Shown one piece after another: positions 46,903 to 59,330 of a stretch of 64,000 bases of DNA. Origin of the DNA: Chimonanthus salicifolius (Eukaryota > Streptophyta > Magnoliopsida > Laurales > Calycanthaceae); NCBI GenBank assembly GCA_013350335.1, contig CM023542.1, forward strand, positions 8,666,025 through 8,730,024, written 5' to 3'. Every line of letters begins with the position of its first letter. Position 1 is the stretch's first letter. Both the position numbers and the translations under genes were made by a program. The notes under the pieces are model-generated. The model saw nothing but the letters and a program-made list of their open reading frames with translations. It was not told the origin of the DNA and ran no database searches.

Positions 46903-47005
46903 TGCATTACCGTAGCATGTAGTGGTTTGAATGAACCATCTGTTCATTCGAACGAATAAGCATGGAATGCACTATGCATTACTGAAGCATGAAGTGGTTC
47001 GAATG
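46903..47005. repeat. Doublet of CACTATGCATTAC...GGTTCGAATGAACC
   Basis: The phrase CACTATGCATTAC-YG-WAGCATG-WAGTGGTTYGAATGAACC occurs twice, offset about 69 bp. Each copy ends in an inverted repeat (GGTTC-GAAT-GAACC type). The first pairs with a nearby GTTCATTCGAA to form a longer 11-nt-arm hairpin at about 46926-46952. Confidence 0.75.
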
Positions 47006-48923
47006 AACCAAACAAATGAACACAGAATATTATTCTGCCCATTCGTTCGAGGCAGGAAATCCGGGTATCTATAAGTCGCGCCAACATACAAATATGTTTG
47101 ATTTACATAATAATTTAGCCAATTTTTTGGTCTCTGAATCTTTCAAATAGAATGTATCTATTTCCGATTATTTGGTGTATCTAGTTTTATCTCAAAAAAT
47201 TTAATCATATTTTCCACAAAAAAAAAATAAATTGAACTAATGTACAAATTATTCCTATTTCGTTCAAGATATGCTAATAAGGCAACTCTCTGGGGAGACT
47301 CACAACCCAGTTTTGACATTTACCAATTTTTCATAGAATAAAATGCACATATAATCATTTTAGACATCCTGAGTTAAAGGACAAAAAGTCATGACTCATG
47401 AACCATTTAAAAAATCCTTGCCATTTCTCTCAAAAGTGTAAACTTGTCATTTTCTGCTTAGAGATCCTAGGTGTGTCTAAAATAGTATTACAAATAATTT
47501 CATATTTCTTCTATTTCTTTTTACAATTTAATAAATTTGTCTTGTGATTGTTTATGATCTATACTATACATTAGGGGTGCACTGGCATTAAGGGCTTTTT
47601 TGGCACTTTTCTAAAATTTTGTACTCTCAAATTCATATTTTTAAGTATATTAAAAGATCTGTGTTAAAGATCATTTATATTTTAAATAATTTAAATTATA
47701 GAGGCACTATCTTTAAAAAATTATAAGTTACAACTCTAAAAAGAATAGTTCTTCTCGTGTTGAGCGGTCACTTGTATATGAGCCTAGTTTGGTCCAAATC
47801 CAATACAATATATACGCTAAAAATACCTTTTCACCATAACATTGTTGCTGTGGAATTATCATGGGTAAAAATATCGTTTAAGTGATATATCAGCTGATAA
47901 TTTTCTCTCTCTATTATTTATTATTTTTTATTTTTCAAAAAATGAAGAAAAATATAGGCTTCATGAATATGTAATTTTTTTCTAGATCTCCTTTAATAAA
48001 AATAAAAAAGAAAAAAAAACTAAGTCCGATTTTAACCTTTTTTTAAAAAAAAAATATCGTATAATAACGGTTGATATTTTTCATATCTGCTGACATCTTG
48101 AACGACATATGTTGTCAATAAATCTCTCAATTGACCAATACATATCACAGCAGACTTCATTTTGTCATTATTATACCTGTGGGGATCTACTTCAGGTAAG
48201 TCATAAAGTCAGTAAGTGTTTTCAAATATTGAAATGGATCAGAATGTAAAAAAAATAATAAGAATATATATAAATTTATTTTTTATTTAACTAAATTAAT
48301 TATACGATTTTAGATTTTAAAATTTTACTCCTTTCAAAATTACAATTTTTTATATTATCTTATAAAGTTATAAATATTAGACTGAGTTAAAGTTTTTAAT
48401 CTCTCGCACTTTTCTCAGCAGGCTTTTTAACAATAAATACACTGCATCCGTTGAAAATGAAAATCCATTCTTAAGGCTACCCTTGAAATAAGGTCGATTG
48501 TGTAATTCTACTGTATATTTAAAGAATCAGCTGATGGACACTGGCGGCCGATGCTGACAATGGCCACAATCTGACGTGGAAGTCATCTGCTGCACCAATA
48601 TTTTTACCTTTGATATATTAAATTTATGTAAAATATTTATTTTATTCAACAAAAAAAAAGAGAGAAAGATATTTTACATAACAAATGAAAAAAGAAAAAA
48701 GAAGAGAGATTAAAAAAAAATTAGATAAAAAATAAATAATTTACATAAATTTCATGTAAATTTAGACATAATAAGTATTGTACATAAATTTAATGTACTA
48801 AAAATAAAAATGTTAGGGCACGTGTCACTTCCTTACAAATGGGTCCAAGTGATACTTAGGTCCTTCGCCATCAACAGTGGACGAGGGCGAGGTCCAGTCA
48901 TAAATGCTCCCTTCTTCTCTTCC

Positions 48924-48931
48924 TATATAAA
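48924..48931 (+). promoter_or_regulatory. TATA box of Csl copy B
   Basis: TATATAAA lies 60 bp upstream of the ATG at 48991, in a locally CT-rich promoter (CTTCTTCTCTTCC before it). The expected start site near 48955-48960 would leave a 5' UTR of about 30-35 nt. Confidence 0.65.
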
Positions 48932-48990
48932 CCGATCACTGCCACCTCCTCCTTAGTCCCCAGTCCTCCACCACCATCGCCTGCTGGAGA

Positions 48991-49566
48991 ATGACGGAGC
49001 CTCCTCCCACCCGCCTATTCACTCGCCATGCCCCAAGCCGCTTCCTTTATAGGCTCTACGTCTCACTATTCTTAACCGGAATACTCTCCCTTCTCTACTA
49101 CCGTCTGACCCACATCCCTGCTGACCACCGCCTAGTATGGCTCCTCCTCTGCCTCGCTGAATTCTGGTTCTCCGTCATGTGGATCCTCCAACAAAGCTTG
49201 CGTTGGGCTCCCGCCTACCACGTAACGTACCCCGACCTCCTGCCTGCTAATCCCCCTCCGGTTGACGTCATGGTTTGCACAGCAGACCCGGAGAGAGAAC
49301 CGGCGGCGCTCGTCGCTAACACGCTTCTCTCTCTCATGGCCTACGACTACGACGTCAACAAGCTCGCTTTCTATCTTTCTGACGATGGAGGATCGGAGTT
49401 GACGTTCCATGCGGCGTATCAGGTGTCTGTCTTCGCTAGAGATTGGCTACCCTTCTGCCGCAAGTATAGCATCGAGCCAAGGGCCCCACAGGCCTACTTC
49501 TCCACTGATATTTCATTCGCCGGCAGCGGTAGCGAGGCTTTCCGACAGGACTATAGCTCACTCAAG
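48991..49566 (+). CDS. Csl copy B exon 1
   Basis: 192 codons from ATG (MTEPPPTRLFTRHAPSRF...) to ...YSSLK|GTGAAA. It contains two hydrophobic helices (residues ~25-45 and ~50-65), the cytosolic substrate-binding start with V-C-T-A-D-P, and the D-D-G-G motif. The exon is GC-richer than its surroundings. The start is supported by the TATA box 60 bp upstream and by the family's usual N-terminal length. Confidence 0.88.
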
Positions 49567-50723
49567 GTGAAAACTATATCCATTCTCATTTTCAAATCTA
49601 GGTCTTCTTTCTTGCGTCTGATCCTCAAGTAAGTGTCATACTTTACAAATTCGAAAATAATTTAATCATTCAAATCCAGGTGAAAATGATTTTTTTTTAC
49701 TATAACAGATTCAGATTCATTTTTATCATGATTTACACTTTGACAGTCATATGTATCAATAATTAATTTAAATGAACTCAAGTTGCATAGGGATACTTTA
49801 GTATCCACACAGTTTGGTCCCGCCTAAGATCTTTTTAATTTTTTGGAATTATTTTAGTTCTAGTGTAAATACAAGTAAGCAATCCAACGGTTGGCTTCAT
49901 CCAACTAACAATGTGTGGCTAATGCCACTTATAGGCATTAGATGTAAGAAGGTGGTCCATTGTCTGCAGTGAAATGAAGACCAAGCGCCTTACTCTACGT
50001 ATGCAGACAAGCCGTTGTCCTGTGTTCATTAGGTATCCTACGCACTAAACCTCTCAAGTGGTTTCATGTAATTGTGGGATTGATCTCATTTGCAGTGTAG
50101 AGTGGAAATATTTATATTATCTTAAAAAAATACATTCTATTTACAAATAAATGTTAAAAATAGATAATTATAACAAACTCTAAAATTTTAAAAGAGATGT
50201 CTTCCTCTTCCTGACTTTAGGTCATCTATATTATGTCACTATCACTTCTCACTGATTAAATTTACTGTATGACAAAGCAACTTAAATAATTTAAAATTGA
50301 GTAGGTAAGAATCATATATAAAAGAAACCCATGTATCCATCAGTGCTTAAACCCATTCAACGAAGACCTAATTAATTATACTAACATACATTACATAGTC
50401 ACCTTTTTTTTCTTTAATTTTTTTTTCATTTCTAACCATCAAATTGTCCATTTGGCCTTCCAGCACATGACAATGCACCTTACTAAGTAAGGTTAATTGA
50501 TAGACTAATTAAAATTGTTATTAATAGAATAGAATCTGATTATGAAGATTGTGTTAAATAATTTGGGTGGTTTTATGTACAGAAAAAATTCGAAGAAATG
50601 CAAGATCGGATGTTTGAGGCAGGAAAGAATGGAAAGGTAGCGGAGGATACACGAACGTTGCACAAGGGGTTTGTTGAGTGGGAGTCAAAGGTCAACCCAC
50701 GCGACCACCACTCCATCGTCCAG

Positions 50724-53700
50724 GTAAATCGCCTACCTTATTTTTCTTGCGCACTTATGCAACCCACTCCTCTTTTCTTATTTGTTTTTATCGAATTCAT
50801 TATTTGTTATAAAAATATATTATTAAATTTATTAATTTAGTATCAAATAACTAAAAAATAATAGGTTTCACATTAACTAATATCCAGACATACTCTTTAA
50901 TATCCAGACATACTCTTATACATGACTAAAATGACATTTCTTTACTTATTCACTATAATAATTCCTTGATTGCTCCTCTTAAAAAAGTGATCATCGAGTT
51001 TCTGTACAGGTCCCGATTTAAGGTCATCAGCACTTGAGTATTTTTAATTTTTCTAAAAAGGATGAAAACAGTAACAAAGTCATATCATCAACTAAAAAAG
51101 GAATTTCCACGCTAGCGATGTCAGATTTGGATGAATTCATCTGTTTGTCCTTTACTCCTTGTAACTCCATGGAGAAGAATGCAGACGTAAGGAATGACAT
51201 CATTTGGCTTTACTTTTCAACAAAGAGGATTAAAAAAATTCTTTTTGACTGAGTTTGATGTTCATGAAAATATAATTAGTATACAATTGAGTTTGAAAAG
51301 GTTTTATAAACAATATTAAAGACGGTATCTATTTTATGTTAAAAATTAAATGATTGAAAAAGAAACCTCGTGCCACCAAGATGAATGGATGTTCGTTAGT
51401 TGCAATTATCTTAGATGTCATTATATAGAGTTAGTGAATATTAAATTGTTTGAAATATAGTCAATTAAATTATTCTAATTTTTTTTGAAATTATTAGATA
51501 AATATTTATATTTTTAATTTTTAATTTAATATTGAGAGTATATTACAGTTTTTTTTTAAAATAAAAGGTTAATAGTATGACATTCAAAGATAGGCCAGAA
51601 AATTTACAAGTAAAGACCCACAATCTAAGCCAGACAAAATTGTAAAAAAGGCAACAATAAACTCTCAACTGAGACAAAAGCCGAACAATGCATCTAGACA
51701 AAACTAGAAAGTCTCTGCCGTCTCTTACAAATAATCCAACACAAACGTGAAAGTTAAAATGGACAACTCAATTATTTGAGATGCATTGTCGGGAGTCAAC
51801 ATATTTAATAATATTCTATAAATATATCAGTCGGTAATCCAACATATTTAGATGAACAAGTTAGCATTTGTGCTGATATTTAAAACACTTACCAGATATC
51901 TCAGAAATCATGTTAGTTCACTCATTAGATAATTCACGACTGTAATACTTCATTATATAGAATTATAGATAATGAACCGCTGCAAAGAAGAGGAAGTAAA
52001 GCATAAATTAATAATTGATGAAGTTTATTTAGAAATGATAATAATTGTGGTGAGTTATTTAGGAACTGAACAAAATAAAAAAAATCTTCTATTTACAGGA
52101 ATTTAATAATTGAATTGTAAAATTAAAAATAATAACAACAAGACTGAGTAGAAGTTAAAATAATAATTTTTTGGTAATTTAATAGTGAAAAAAGGTTTAC
52201 ATGAGAGAGATATAGCTAGGTGTGTGATAAATTTAAGTAGTTCATGCATAAATGATGTAAGATAGTAAAAATAAAAATAAAAAAGATGGTAGAGACTGTA
52301 GCATTTGACATTTTAAGACCTTTGAAATCCACTAAATAAGATTATAAATAGAAAATGAAAATTATAATAAAAGAATATATAAAAACTTAAATTAGTAGAT
52401 AATGAATTATCTAAATTATAATAAATTATTCTAGAAAAGGAAAAAAATTCTATCAACAAAAAGGTATAAAAGAATCATGAAAAATTAAAGAGCCAAACTA
52501 TAAATTGTATAAGAAATAAGTATATATAAATCATAAAAAAAAACTAATGCAAAAGAGAGAGAGTAAAAAAATAAAAGAGTTTCAGTAATTGTGGTAAAAG
52601 GTAAAAAAAACTTAGAAATGATAATAATTGTGGTGAGTTACTTAAGAAAAGCACAAAGATAAAATATTTTTTCAACAAAAGAAAAAAATGTTGAACTGGG
52701 AAAAAAAATTATAACATGAAAATTTACGAATCATTAAGATCTTAAGATAATGAATTTTTAATAATTTATTAAAGAAGTTTTGAGAGAAGTTTAGTCTATT
52801 GTGTGGGAGATAAGGAGTTAAATGAATAAAAAATAATATAAAAATGGTGGAAAGAGGGTCTTATTTACCTATTTTTTCTCAAATCTAAATACAGAAGATG
52901 AAAATATGCATTGGCTTTTGACTGTATGAGCAAAATGTTACGAAATGGTCATAATTTTGACCGGGCCTAAAAATGTGAACTCCTCGGCCAACATAGCAGG
53001 GTCTCTGTAATTATGAAATTTAAAGTTCTATTGATCTCTCCAAGTCTCACCTATAATATTTTTCAATTTTTTTTTACATTTATTAGTGTTAAGACTAATT
53101 GCATAGTTCTTTAAAAAATTCACTAAAAAATATAGATTGATGTAATACATTTAAAATGTACACAACGAAATTTCATTTATGAATTAAAGTTCTCAATTCT
53201 CACATCATTTTATTTTAAAAAAAACCTTGACTAGCTGAGTTTTAGCTTTACTTAAAACTAGGGCCGAAATCGGGCAGGGTCGGGTCATGTTTTTTAAAAC
53301 CCAACCTGGCCTGAGTTACTAATATATGGAACCCGACCCTATTCGACCCGAACTTTTGACCGGGACGTATTGACCCTACGTGACCCGCATTTTGAACCTA
53401 TTTTAGCCTACTTTTTTTCGGGTCGGTCGGGTTTGATATGCTTGGGTCGGATTAACTTAAAAATCTCTCAACCTAACTCGACTTGAATTTAATGCGGGTT
53501 TCTGACTTCTCAACCCAACCCGATCCACATGAATTTCGAGTCGGGTCATGCGGGTTCAGGCCAAAACTCGACCCGAGTTTCACCCCTACTCAAAATCCAT
53601 CAACCTATCTAGTGAGGCGAGTTTGATCAGTCTTTAGTTTAAACAATGCGTTTGGTTACAATGGTATTATTTAGATATAAGATCTACACCCACACAGATT

Positions 53701-54171
53701 CCGACATGGAATTATCAAATGAAATGGGATCGATTTATTGAAATAATCTTTTCTTGAATTTGTTGTCCACAAAAATCACTCTTGATTGGATTGATCAAAC
53801 TATGTTTTTAAAACTCTATTTTAATCTCTCAACTTTATAATCTATAAAAATGACTTAATCAATCTGTTTAAAGTGATTTTTTTGGCAAACGACACATTAA
53901 AAAACACCATTATTTAGTCGATTCAAACTTATGAAAATACAAGAATATCGTACGACCCAATGCAAATACAAGAATATCGTATGACCCAATGGAGAAGTGA
54001 ACATCAATTAATTATACGGTGCCAATTGAAAGACATGCATGACCATCATAAAATCTCAATGAATCAGAGAGGGGAGACTCCAGTTCCAATGATGACGGGA
54101 CTACCTTATAAAGAGCAATTTTTGCCATCTTTCTCTGAGACTTAAGAGTTTCATGACATGTACTTGATTAG
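50724..54171 (+). other. Intron 2 of Csl copy B (3.4 kb)
   Basis: The intron lies between HHSIVQ|GTAAAT and TTGATTAG|GTTTTGCTAAGAGG, both in phase 0. It is unusually long for the gene and is AT-rich. It contains MITE member 4 (53259-53588) and a 28-bp tandem doublet near 53933-53990. ORFs within it are not exons. Confidence 0.75.
53259..53588. mobile_element. hAT-type MITE, TCGGGT-rich (member 4) in Csl intron 2
   Basis: The element begins TAGGGCCGAAATCGGGCAGG and ends CTCGACCCGAGTTTCACCCCTA. Flanking 8-mers CTTAAAAC (53251-53258) and CTCAAAAT (53589-53596) match at six positions and differ only by C/T changes, consistent with an eroded 8-bp duplication. Confidence 0.75.
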
Positions 54172-54974
54172 GTTTTGCTAAGAGGAAACGGAGGTGATAG
54201 AGATGCAGAAGGCAAACCCATGCCAACTTTGGTATACGTATCAAGAGAAAAGCGACCTGGCCAACCACATAATTTTAAAGCTGGTGCCCTAAATTCTCTG
54301 GTAATTCTATTTCTCAAATCAAATTTTTAATCATTTCTAATCTAAATTATCTGGTAATTCTATTTCTCTGTTTCTGTCTCTCTCAAAGCTTACTTTTCCA
54401 TTGAATGAAACAGAATCGAGTGTCAGGTTTGATAAGTAATGCTCCATTTGTTGCAACCGTGGACTGTGATATGTACTCCAATAACTCCCAAGCTCTCCGC
54501 GACGCCATGTGTTTCTTATTAGATCCCAAAGAGAGCCAACGAATTGCTTTTGTTCAATACCCTCAGTGTTTTGAGGGGATTACACAAAATGACTTGTACT
54601 GCGGCAACCTAATCAGAGCCTGTGACGTAAGTATATTTAATTAATTGTTATTTTAGAATTAAATAAAGGGTGCCTCCAAGACTCACTCCGTTTGGATGAG
54701 GGGTAAATTTTGCAGGGTTAGTCAAGGTTAAATAAAGTATATCATGAATACCTCTTGTTTGGAAAATGTTTTCAAAAATGGGAAGGGAGAGGTAAGAGAT
54801 CTTATTATGGTTTTTGTGCATGCTCTGCATGGAAGCCACATCTTATTTTTTGGCTTGTTTTTTAGGTTGAACTACATGGCTTCAATACGTTCAATGGGCC
54901 CTTTTATTGTGGTACCGGAGCATTTCATCGCCGTGAGAGTCTCAATGGAAAAAAATATACACCCGATTATGAGC

Positions 54975-55058
54975 CGAAATGGGATTGGAAACCAGGTATG
55001 GGTAATATTCTCATAGCGAAATGGGATTGGAAACCAGGTATGGGTAATATTCTCATTA
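54975..55058. repeat. 42-bp tandem duplication spanning the exon 5 splice donor
   Basis: The 42-bp unit CGAAATGGGATTGGAAACCA|GGTATGGG... is present twice in a row (54975-55016 and 55017-55058). Each copy has the donor CCAG|GTATGG. Using the second donor would add 14 codons without a stop, because 42 is a multiple of three. The family's usual sequence matches use of the first donor (54995/54996). Confidence 0.88.
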
Positions 55059-56252
55059 CATCTAATGATCACTTGACAATAACAAATGCAGTATATGGTC
55101 AAGATTGGATGTAATCCAATTAAAGGTCCACTGAAGTGTCCATATCATTAGGGTGGGCCCTTTACAGGACCAGGCCCACATGTCATCAACCATTCGTCTC
55201 TGGTTTAATCACTTGTTAGGTGTGTCCAAATTCTATATAGAACATTTCACAGAGAAATTTGGAGCATGTCCTATAGTATAATATTTGGCATGTTAATAGA
55301 GTTTGTTGCCAGCAACATGAAGGAACGTTTGTGAATATTTGACAAAGCTGATTTTTATATTAATAGAAAATGAATTTAAGAGAACATTTTCTTTTGCTTT
55401 TATGTTAATGAATTTGTGTAGTTGAAGAAATTGAGAACTGGAACGAGTTAGAAGCAAAGGCAAAGGCTCTCATCAGCTGCACTTATGAACATGGCAAACC
55501 GTGGGGGAAGGAGGTATGAAATTAACACACACTCTCTCTCTACTTATTATCTAACAAGTGTGTAGAGATTTTGGATCAGGGCTTCGATGGGCCTTTGGAA
55601 TTTGACATTTTGACCTGAGCCCCAAATATGCAGCCCAAATCAGACCTTAAAGAAGTGTGGGGGCAAAACCAAAAACTCTGTATGAGAGAACTAATATATT
55701 GTTGACATGAGGGACAATGTCATTATTGTTGTCATTATCAAAGCAACGAATTCTATCTATCCTCACACTCATAATAGGAATTAGCAACATTTTTAATGAG
55801 CACACCACTTATTTCATGAACATCAATCAGTTGTGCTCTGAGATTTATTCACTTATTCTGAAGCTCTGAAGTACTACTGTTTTTGTTTCAGATGGGTGTG
55901 ATGTATGGATGCCCAGTGGAGGATTTATTCACAAGTCTGGCATTGCACTCAAGAGGGTGGCAATCAGTTTATTTTACCCCGGAAAGGAAAGCATTTTTGG
56001 GTCTCTCACCCCGTAATTTAAGCGACACCCTTATCCAAGCCAAGCGGGGGTGTACTGGTTTGCTTGTGGCCTTCCTATCTCACCTCTGTCCCTTTAACCC
56101 ATGGTATTGGAAAGATGAAGTTGGGACAGATCATGTGCTACTGTTCCTTCACACTTTGGTCAACTTGGAGTATGCCTATGCTCTTCTATGCACTGCTGCC
56201 ACCTCTGGCTATGGCCAATGGTATTCCCACTTTTCCCAAGGTACGTAAGAAT

Positions 56253-56370
56253 TGTTAGGTATGGACTTCTAGCCCAAAAGACTAACCTGATAGGTGGACT
56301 GACTTAGTTTCTTATAAGTTCTTAGATTTTTCTCCTCACAATCGATGTGGGACTCGTTCACACTCCAACA
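56253..56370. mobile_element. TRIM-type solo LTR (118 bp) in Csl intron 7, copy B
   Basis: The LTR reads TGTTAGG...CTCCAACA, flanked by AGAAT at 56248-56252 and 56371-56375. It is the same insertion, at the same intron position, as 28-145. Confidence 0.75.
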
Positions 56371-58571
56371 AGAATCTAGGATTCCAATTGAGTGATGGAC
56401 TAGAGATGGGCTTCAGTTTTTGGTCCACTACTCCCCTGGCTAAAAGGGTTAACCAGAGCCATCTTCAAAGTGGTTCAAGTGTTACATACTCTAATAAAAA
56501 AAAAGAAGTAATGCTTGTTTCACCATGTACTGATATTTCTTTCTTGTTTCGCTATCTAGGCATCCGATCCATGGTTTGTGGTTTTCGTCTACCTTGGCGT
56601 AGCGGCCCATGCCTTCAGCCTCGTTGAGTTGATCTCAATAAAAGGGACAGTGAAGATGTGGTGGAATGAGACTCGGATGTGGATGATTAGAGGCCCATCT
56701 TCGTATCTCATCGCAGTCATTGTTATAATCCTAAAATCCATTGGCATTGCTGAGACAGGATTTGACATCACCAGCAAAGTCTTGGATGAAAAAGCATTCA
56801 AGAGGTACAAGGAAGAAGTGATGGAGTTTGGTGTGCCCTCCCCTATGTTTGTACCCCCAGCAACACTCTCTCTTCTAAACCTCTACTGTCTCATTAGATC
56901 GACAACAATGATCGCAAAATACGGTGTGTCGATCCTAGATCATATGGCCCTGCAAATCATTCTGTCAGGTTATATAAGCTTAATTAGCTTGCCCTTGTAT
57001 GAGGCTATGTTTCTGAGGAAGGACCAAGGTCGGATGCCAACTTCCATCACCATTTACTCTGCCGTGCTCGCACTCACTTTGTTCTATCTCTTATCTCCTT
57101 TCCTATGATGCAATTGGGAGTAGTTTGTGTGATCCTATCTGTGTTTTCATATATAACTAAGAAGTTTAGTGGTATGTCTGTGGAACTTTGAATACAACTT
57201 ATGTTTTCACGAATCTTATTTCAAAGCTGCAATCTCATATTTTCCATTTGTTCGGCTCCAAATTTGGATATTGACTCTGGATTCTCATGAGTCCGGTTCT
57301 TCGAATTTTATAAAACCATACAATTTGTAGTGCCAATTAATAATTATCATGTAAATAAATTTGGAAGTGTTTTGATAATTCAAAACCTATAGTAATTGCT
57401 AAAAAGATTTTATAATGATAAATTCATCAATTTGTCCACATATCATATAATTATTTGGCATCCTTTCAATTTAATGTCTTGCATTTTCTATAAAATTGTA
57501 ATACCCCAACCCAATTTAGGAATTAATTCATGATTAATCATGATTAATTAAATAATTTTATCCGTTAATTATGAAATATTTTCCTCTAATTGTAAAATGT
57601 ATCAAATAAGTTTTTCAACGGATCTAAGTTTGACTTGATCCGAATCTGGTAACTCTTCTAATTAAGTTTCAAAGATATATGAGTGAGTTACGAATATAAT
57701 AATAATATTATTTTAGGCTTAAACCTTAGCTGTTTTATAAACTCAGTCATTTGACTTAGTTTGAACTTCAAATTTTTGGTTATGCATTATTTTTAAATTC
57801 CGGAGCTAATGACATGCCAATCTCGCTATTATTTCGCTAATTTATTTTACCCCTAAGTTTTAAAGTGGTAAAACCCCAATTTGACAGGGTAGAGGAAGTC
57901 CTAAAAATATACAGAGAGAGTCAGTACTCAATCTGTATTATAACTAAGCTGTTTATTTCTTTACACTCTAAAATAGTGAGTTTTTGATATTTATTTTAAG
58001 CCGTGAAATATGGGCCGTTGAATATTCTTTCACTTGGAAATTGTGATTTTTGACTTCAAAACACTTTGAAACTTTAGGATGTTTTTATCAGACAAATTTA
58101 CTCTATCAAACTATAAGGTTGGATACTTTCAAAAAGAATCTTGAAGATTAGGAGATTTTGTTAAAACGGTGATTTTTAGCAAAAACACTGGGTTTTTGAG
58201 ATAGATTTCACTCCAAATTTTAATACCATGCTCAGTTTTTAATACCTGACCTACTGAACTAATTGTATCAATTTAGTGAGACCCTGAAATATCCCGATAA
58301 AAGAAAGGACATAGATGTAAATAGTAAAAAGAATAAACTAATATTATTTTATAAAATAATATCAGAAACATGTGAAAGATGAGTTTAAAGCTACGGATGT
58401 AGCTTATAGCTGTGTTGGAAGATTACAACACCGCCAATTGCCTGTGCGGTTGGTGGCAGTTGTAATAGTAATTATAAAATATATAACAATAAATGCAGAG
58501 TTATTAAAAAACTTATAAACCTACGAATAGCTTAGGCAACCTGCATGATTCAAAAAATGCATACGGTAGCC

Positions 58572-58579
58572 TATAAATA
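58572..58579 (+). promoter_or_regulatory. TATA box of the solo LTR
   Basis: TATAAATA in GCCTATAAATAGG lies about 1,075 bp into the LTR, followed by CTCCCTCTCCCTC-type leader. It suggests plus-strand transcription of the original element. Confidence 0.6.
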
Positions 58580-59066
58580 GGTGTAATCGGCGAGGAAACC
58601 AGAAAGTAAAGAAAAAAAGAAAAACTCTTCTGCCGTTTTGCTCCCTCTCCCTCTTTCAAAAACAGCAAGCACCCTCTCTCCTATTTTCCTCTTCTTTCTC
58701 TTTCTTGGCCATACCAGCAGCAGCCGAACGTTCGAATTTCCCGCATTCTTTTAAAGGTTTTCAAATTTAGTCAATCATACACAGAATTTTACACCCAAGG
58801 TATCGAAATAATTCTATTTTTTATTTTTATTAACTCCATAGCAAATTAAGAGTAAAATAGCTTAGTATTGGGGTTCAAAAAATGAGATTTTTTTTAAATA
58901 GAGGAAAAATAGATTTCCTCTTAAAATTTAAATTTTACCCTCAAGATTCGTATTATTTTACGTTCAAAATATAAATTTTGACCCTAAGTAAAATCGGGGA
59001 AAAGATTAACCCCAGCTGACTATTGTGTGTTTATTTTTCCGCCTTGTATGTTTAAATTCCTGTACT

Positions 59067-59330
59067 GTACCCTCTGGGCCATATTCTCAATACGTCATTC
59101 TTCCAGAAGACAATACGAGGATAGGGCACTGAGTACTTTTATTTACTTTACTGTCTCTGTACCCTCTGGGCCATATTCTCAATACGTCCTTCTTCCAGAA
59201 GACAATACGAGGATAGGGCACTGAGTACTTTTATTTACTTTACTGTCTCTGTACCCTCTGGGCCTCTCACAATATGTCTCCATGGTCCTTTCTCCAGAAG
59301 ACAATACGAGAGAAGGCACTCAGTACTTTA
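59067..59330. repeat. 92-bp tandem repeat, ~2.9 copies, within the solo LTR
   Basis: Copies begin at 59067, 59159 and 59251 with GTACCCTCTGGGCC and include CTTCCAGAAGACAATACGAG and GCACTGAGTACTTTTATTT. The third copy is more diverged. Confidence 0.9.

Larger units (their letters stand above)
44286..48900. other. Intergenic DNA upstream of Csl copy B
   Basis: This long AT-rich stretch contains MITE member 3 (46066-46448), a 69-bp doublet (46903-47005) and weak ATATCG-type remnants near 47870-48120. No gene was recognised. The ORF at 45634-45825 has no domain. Confidence 0.5.
48991..57108 (+). pseudogene. Cellulose synthase-like gene (CslE-type), copy B, eight exons, frameshifted
   Basis: The product would be a processive endomembrane glycosyltransferase. 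Exons by splice signal and phase: 48991-49566, 50583-50723, 54172-54300, 54414-54626, 54866-54995, 55422-55513, 55892-56240 and 56560-57108. The intact length would be about 725 codons, usual for CslE. Exon 1 has two N-terminal membrane helices, V-C-T-A-D-P and YLSDDGGSELTF (first Asp motif). Exon 4 has VDCDMYSNN (DxD). Exon 5 has YCGTGAFHRRESL. Exon 7 has CPVED (third Asp) and Q-A-K-R-G, where the family has QxxRW. About 17 codons later an extra base in TTTAACCC (56093-56100) shifts the frame, and exon 7 is 349 bp, not a multiple of three. Translation would stop at 56625-56627, losing the C-terminal helices. CslG or CslJ assignment is not excluded. Confidence 0.82.

Noticed and set aside
49132..49410. 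Antisense ORF in Csl exon 1
   Set aside because: It is a shadow of the GC-rich sense exon, which has clear family motifs and matching splice phases.
56388..56627. Separate 79-codon gene at the Csl exon 8 border
   Set aside because: It is intron 7 read through into the shifted frame of exon 8. It only shows where the frameshifted product would stop.
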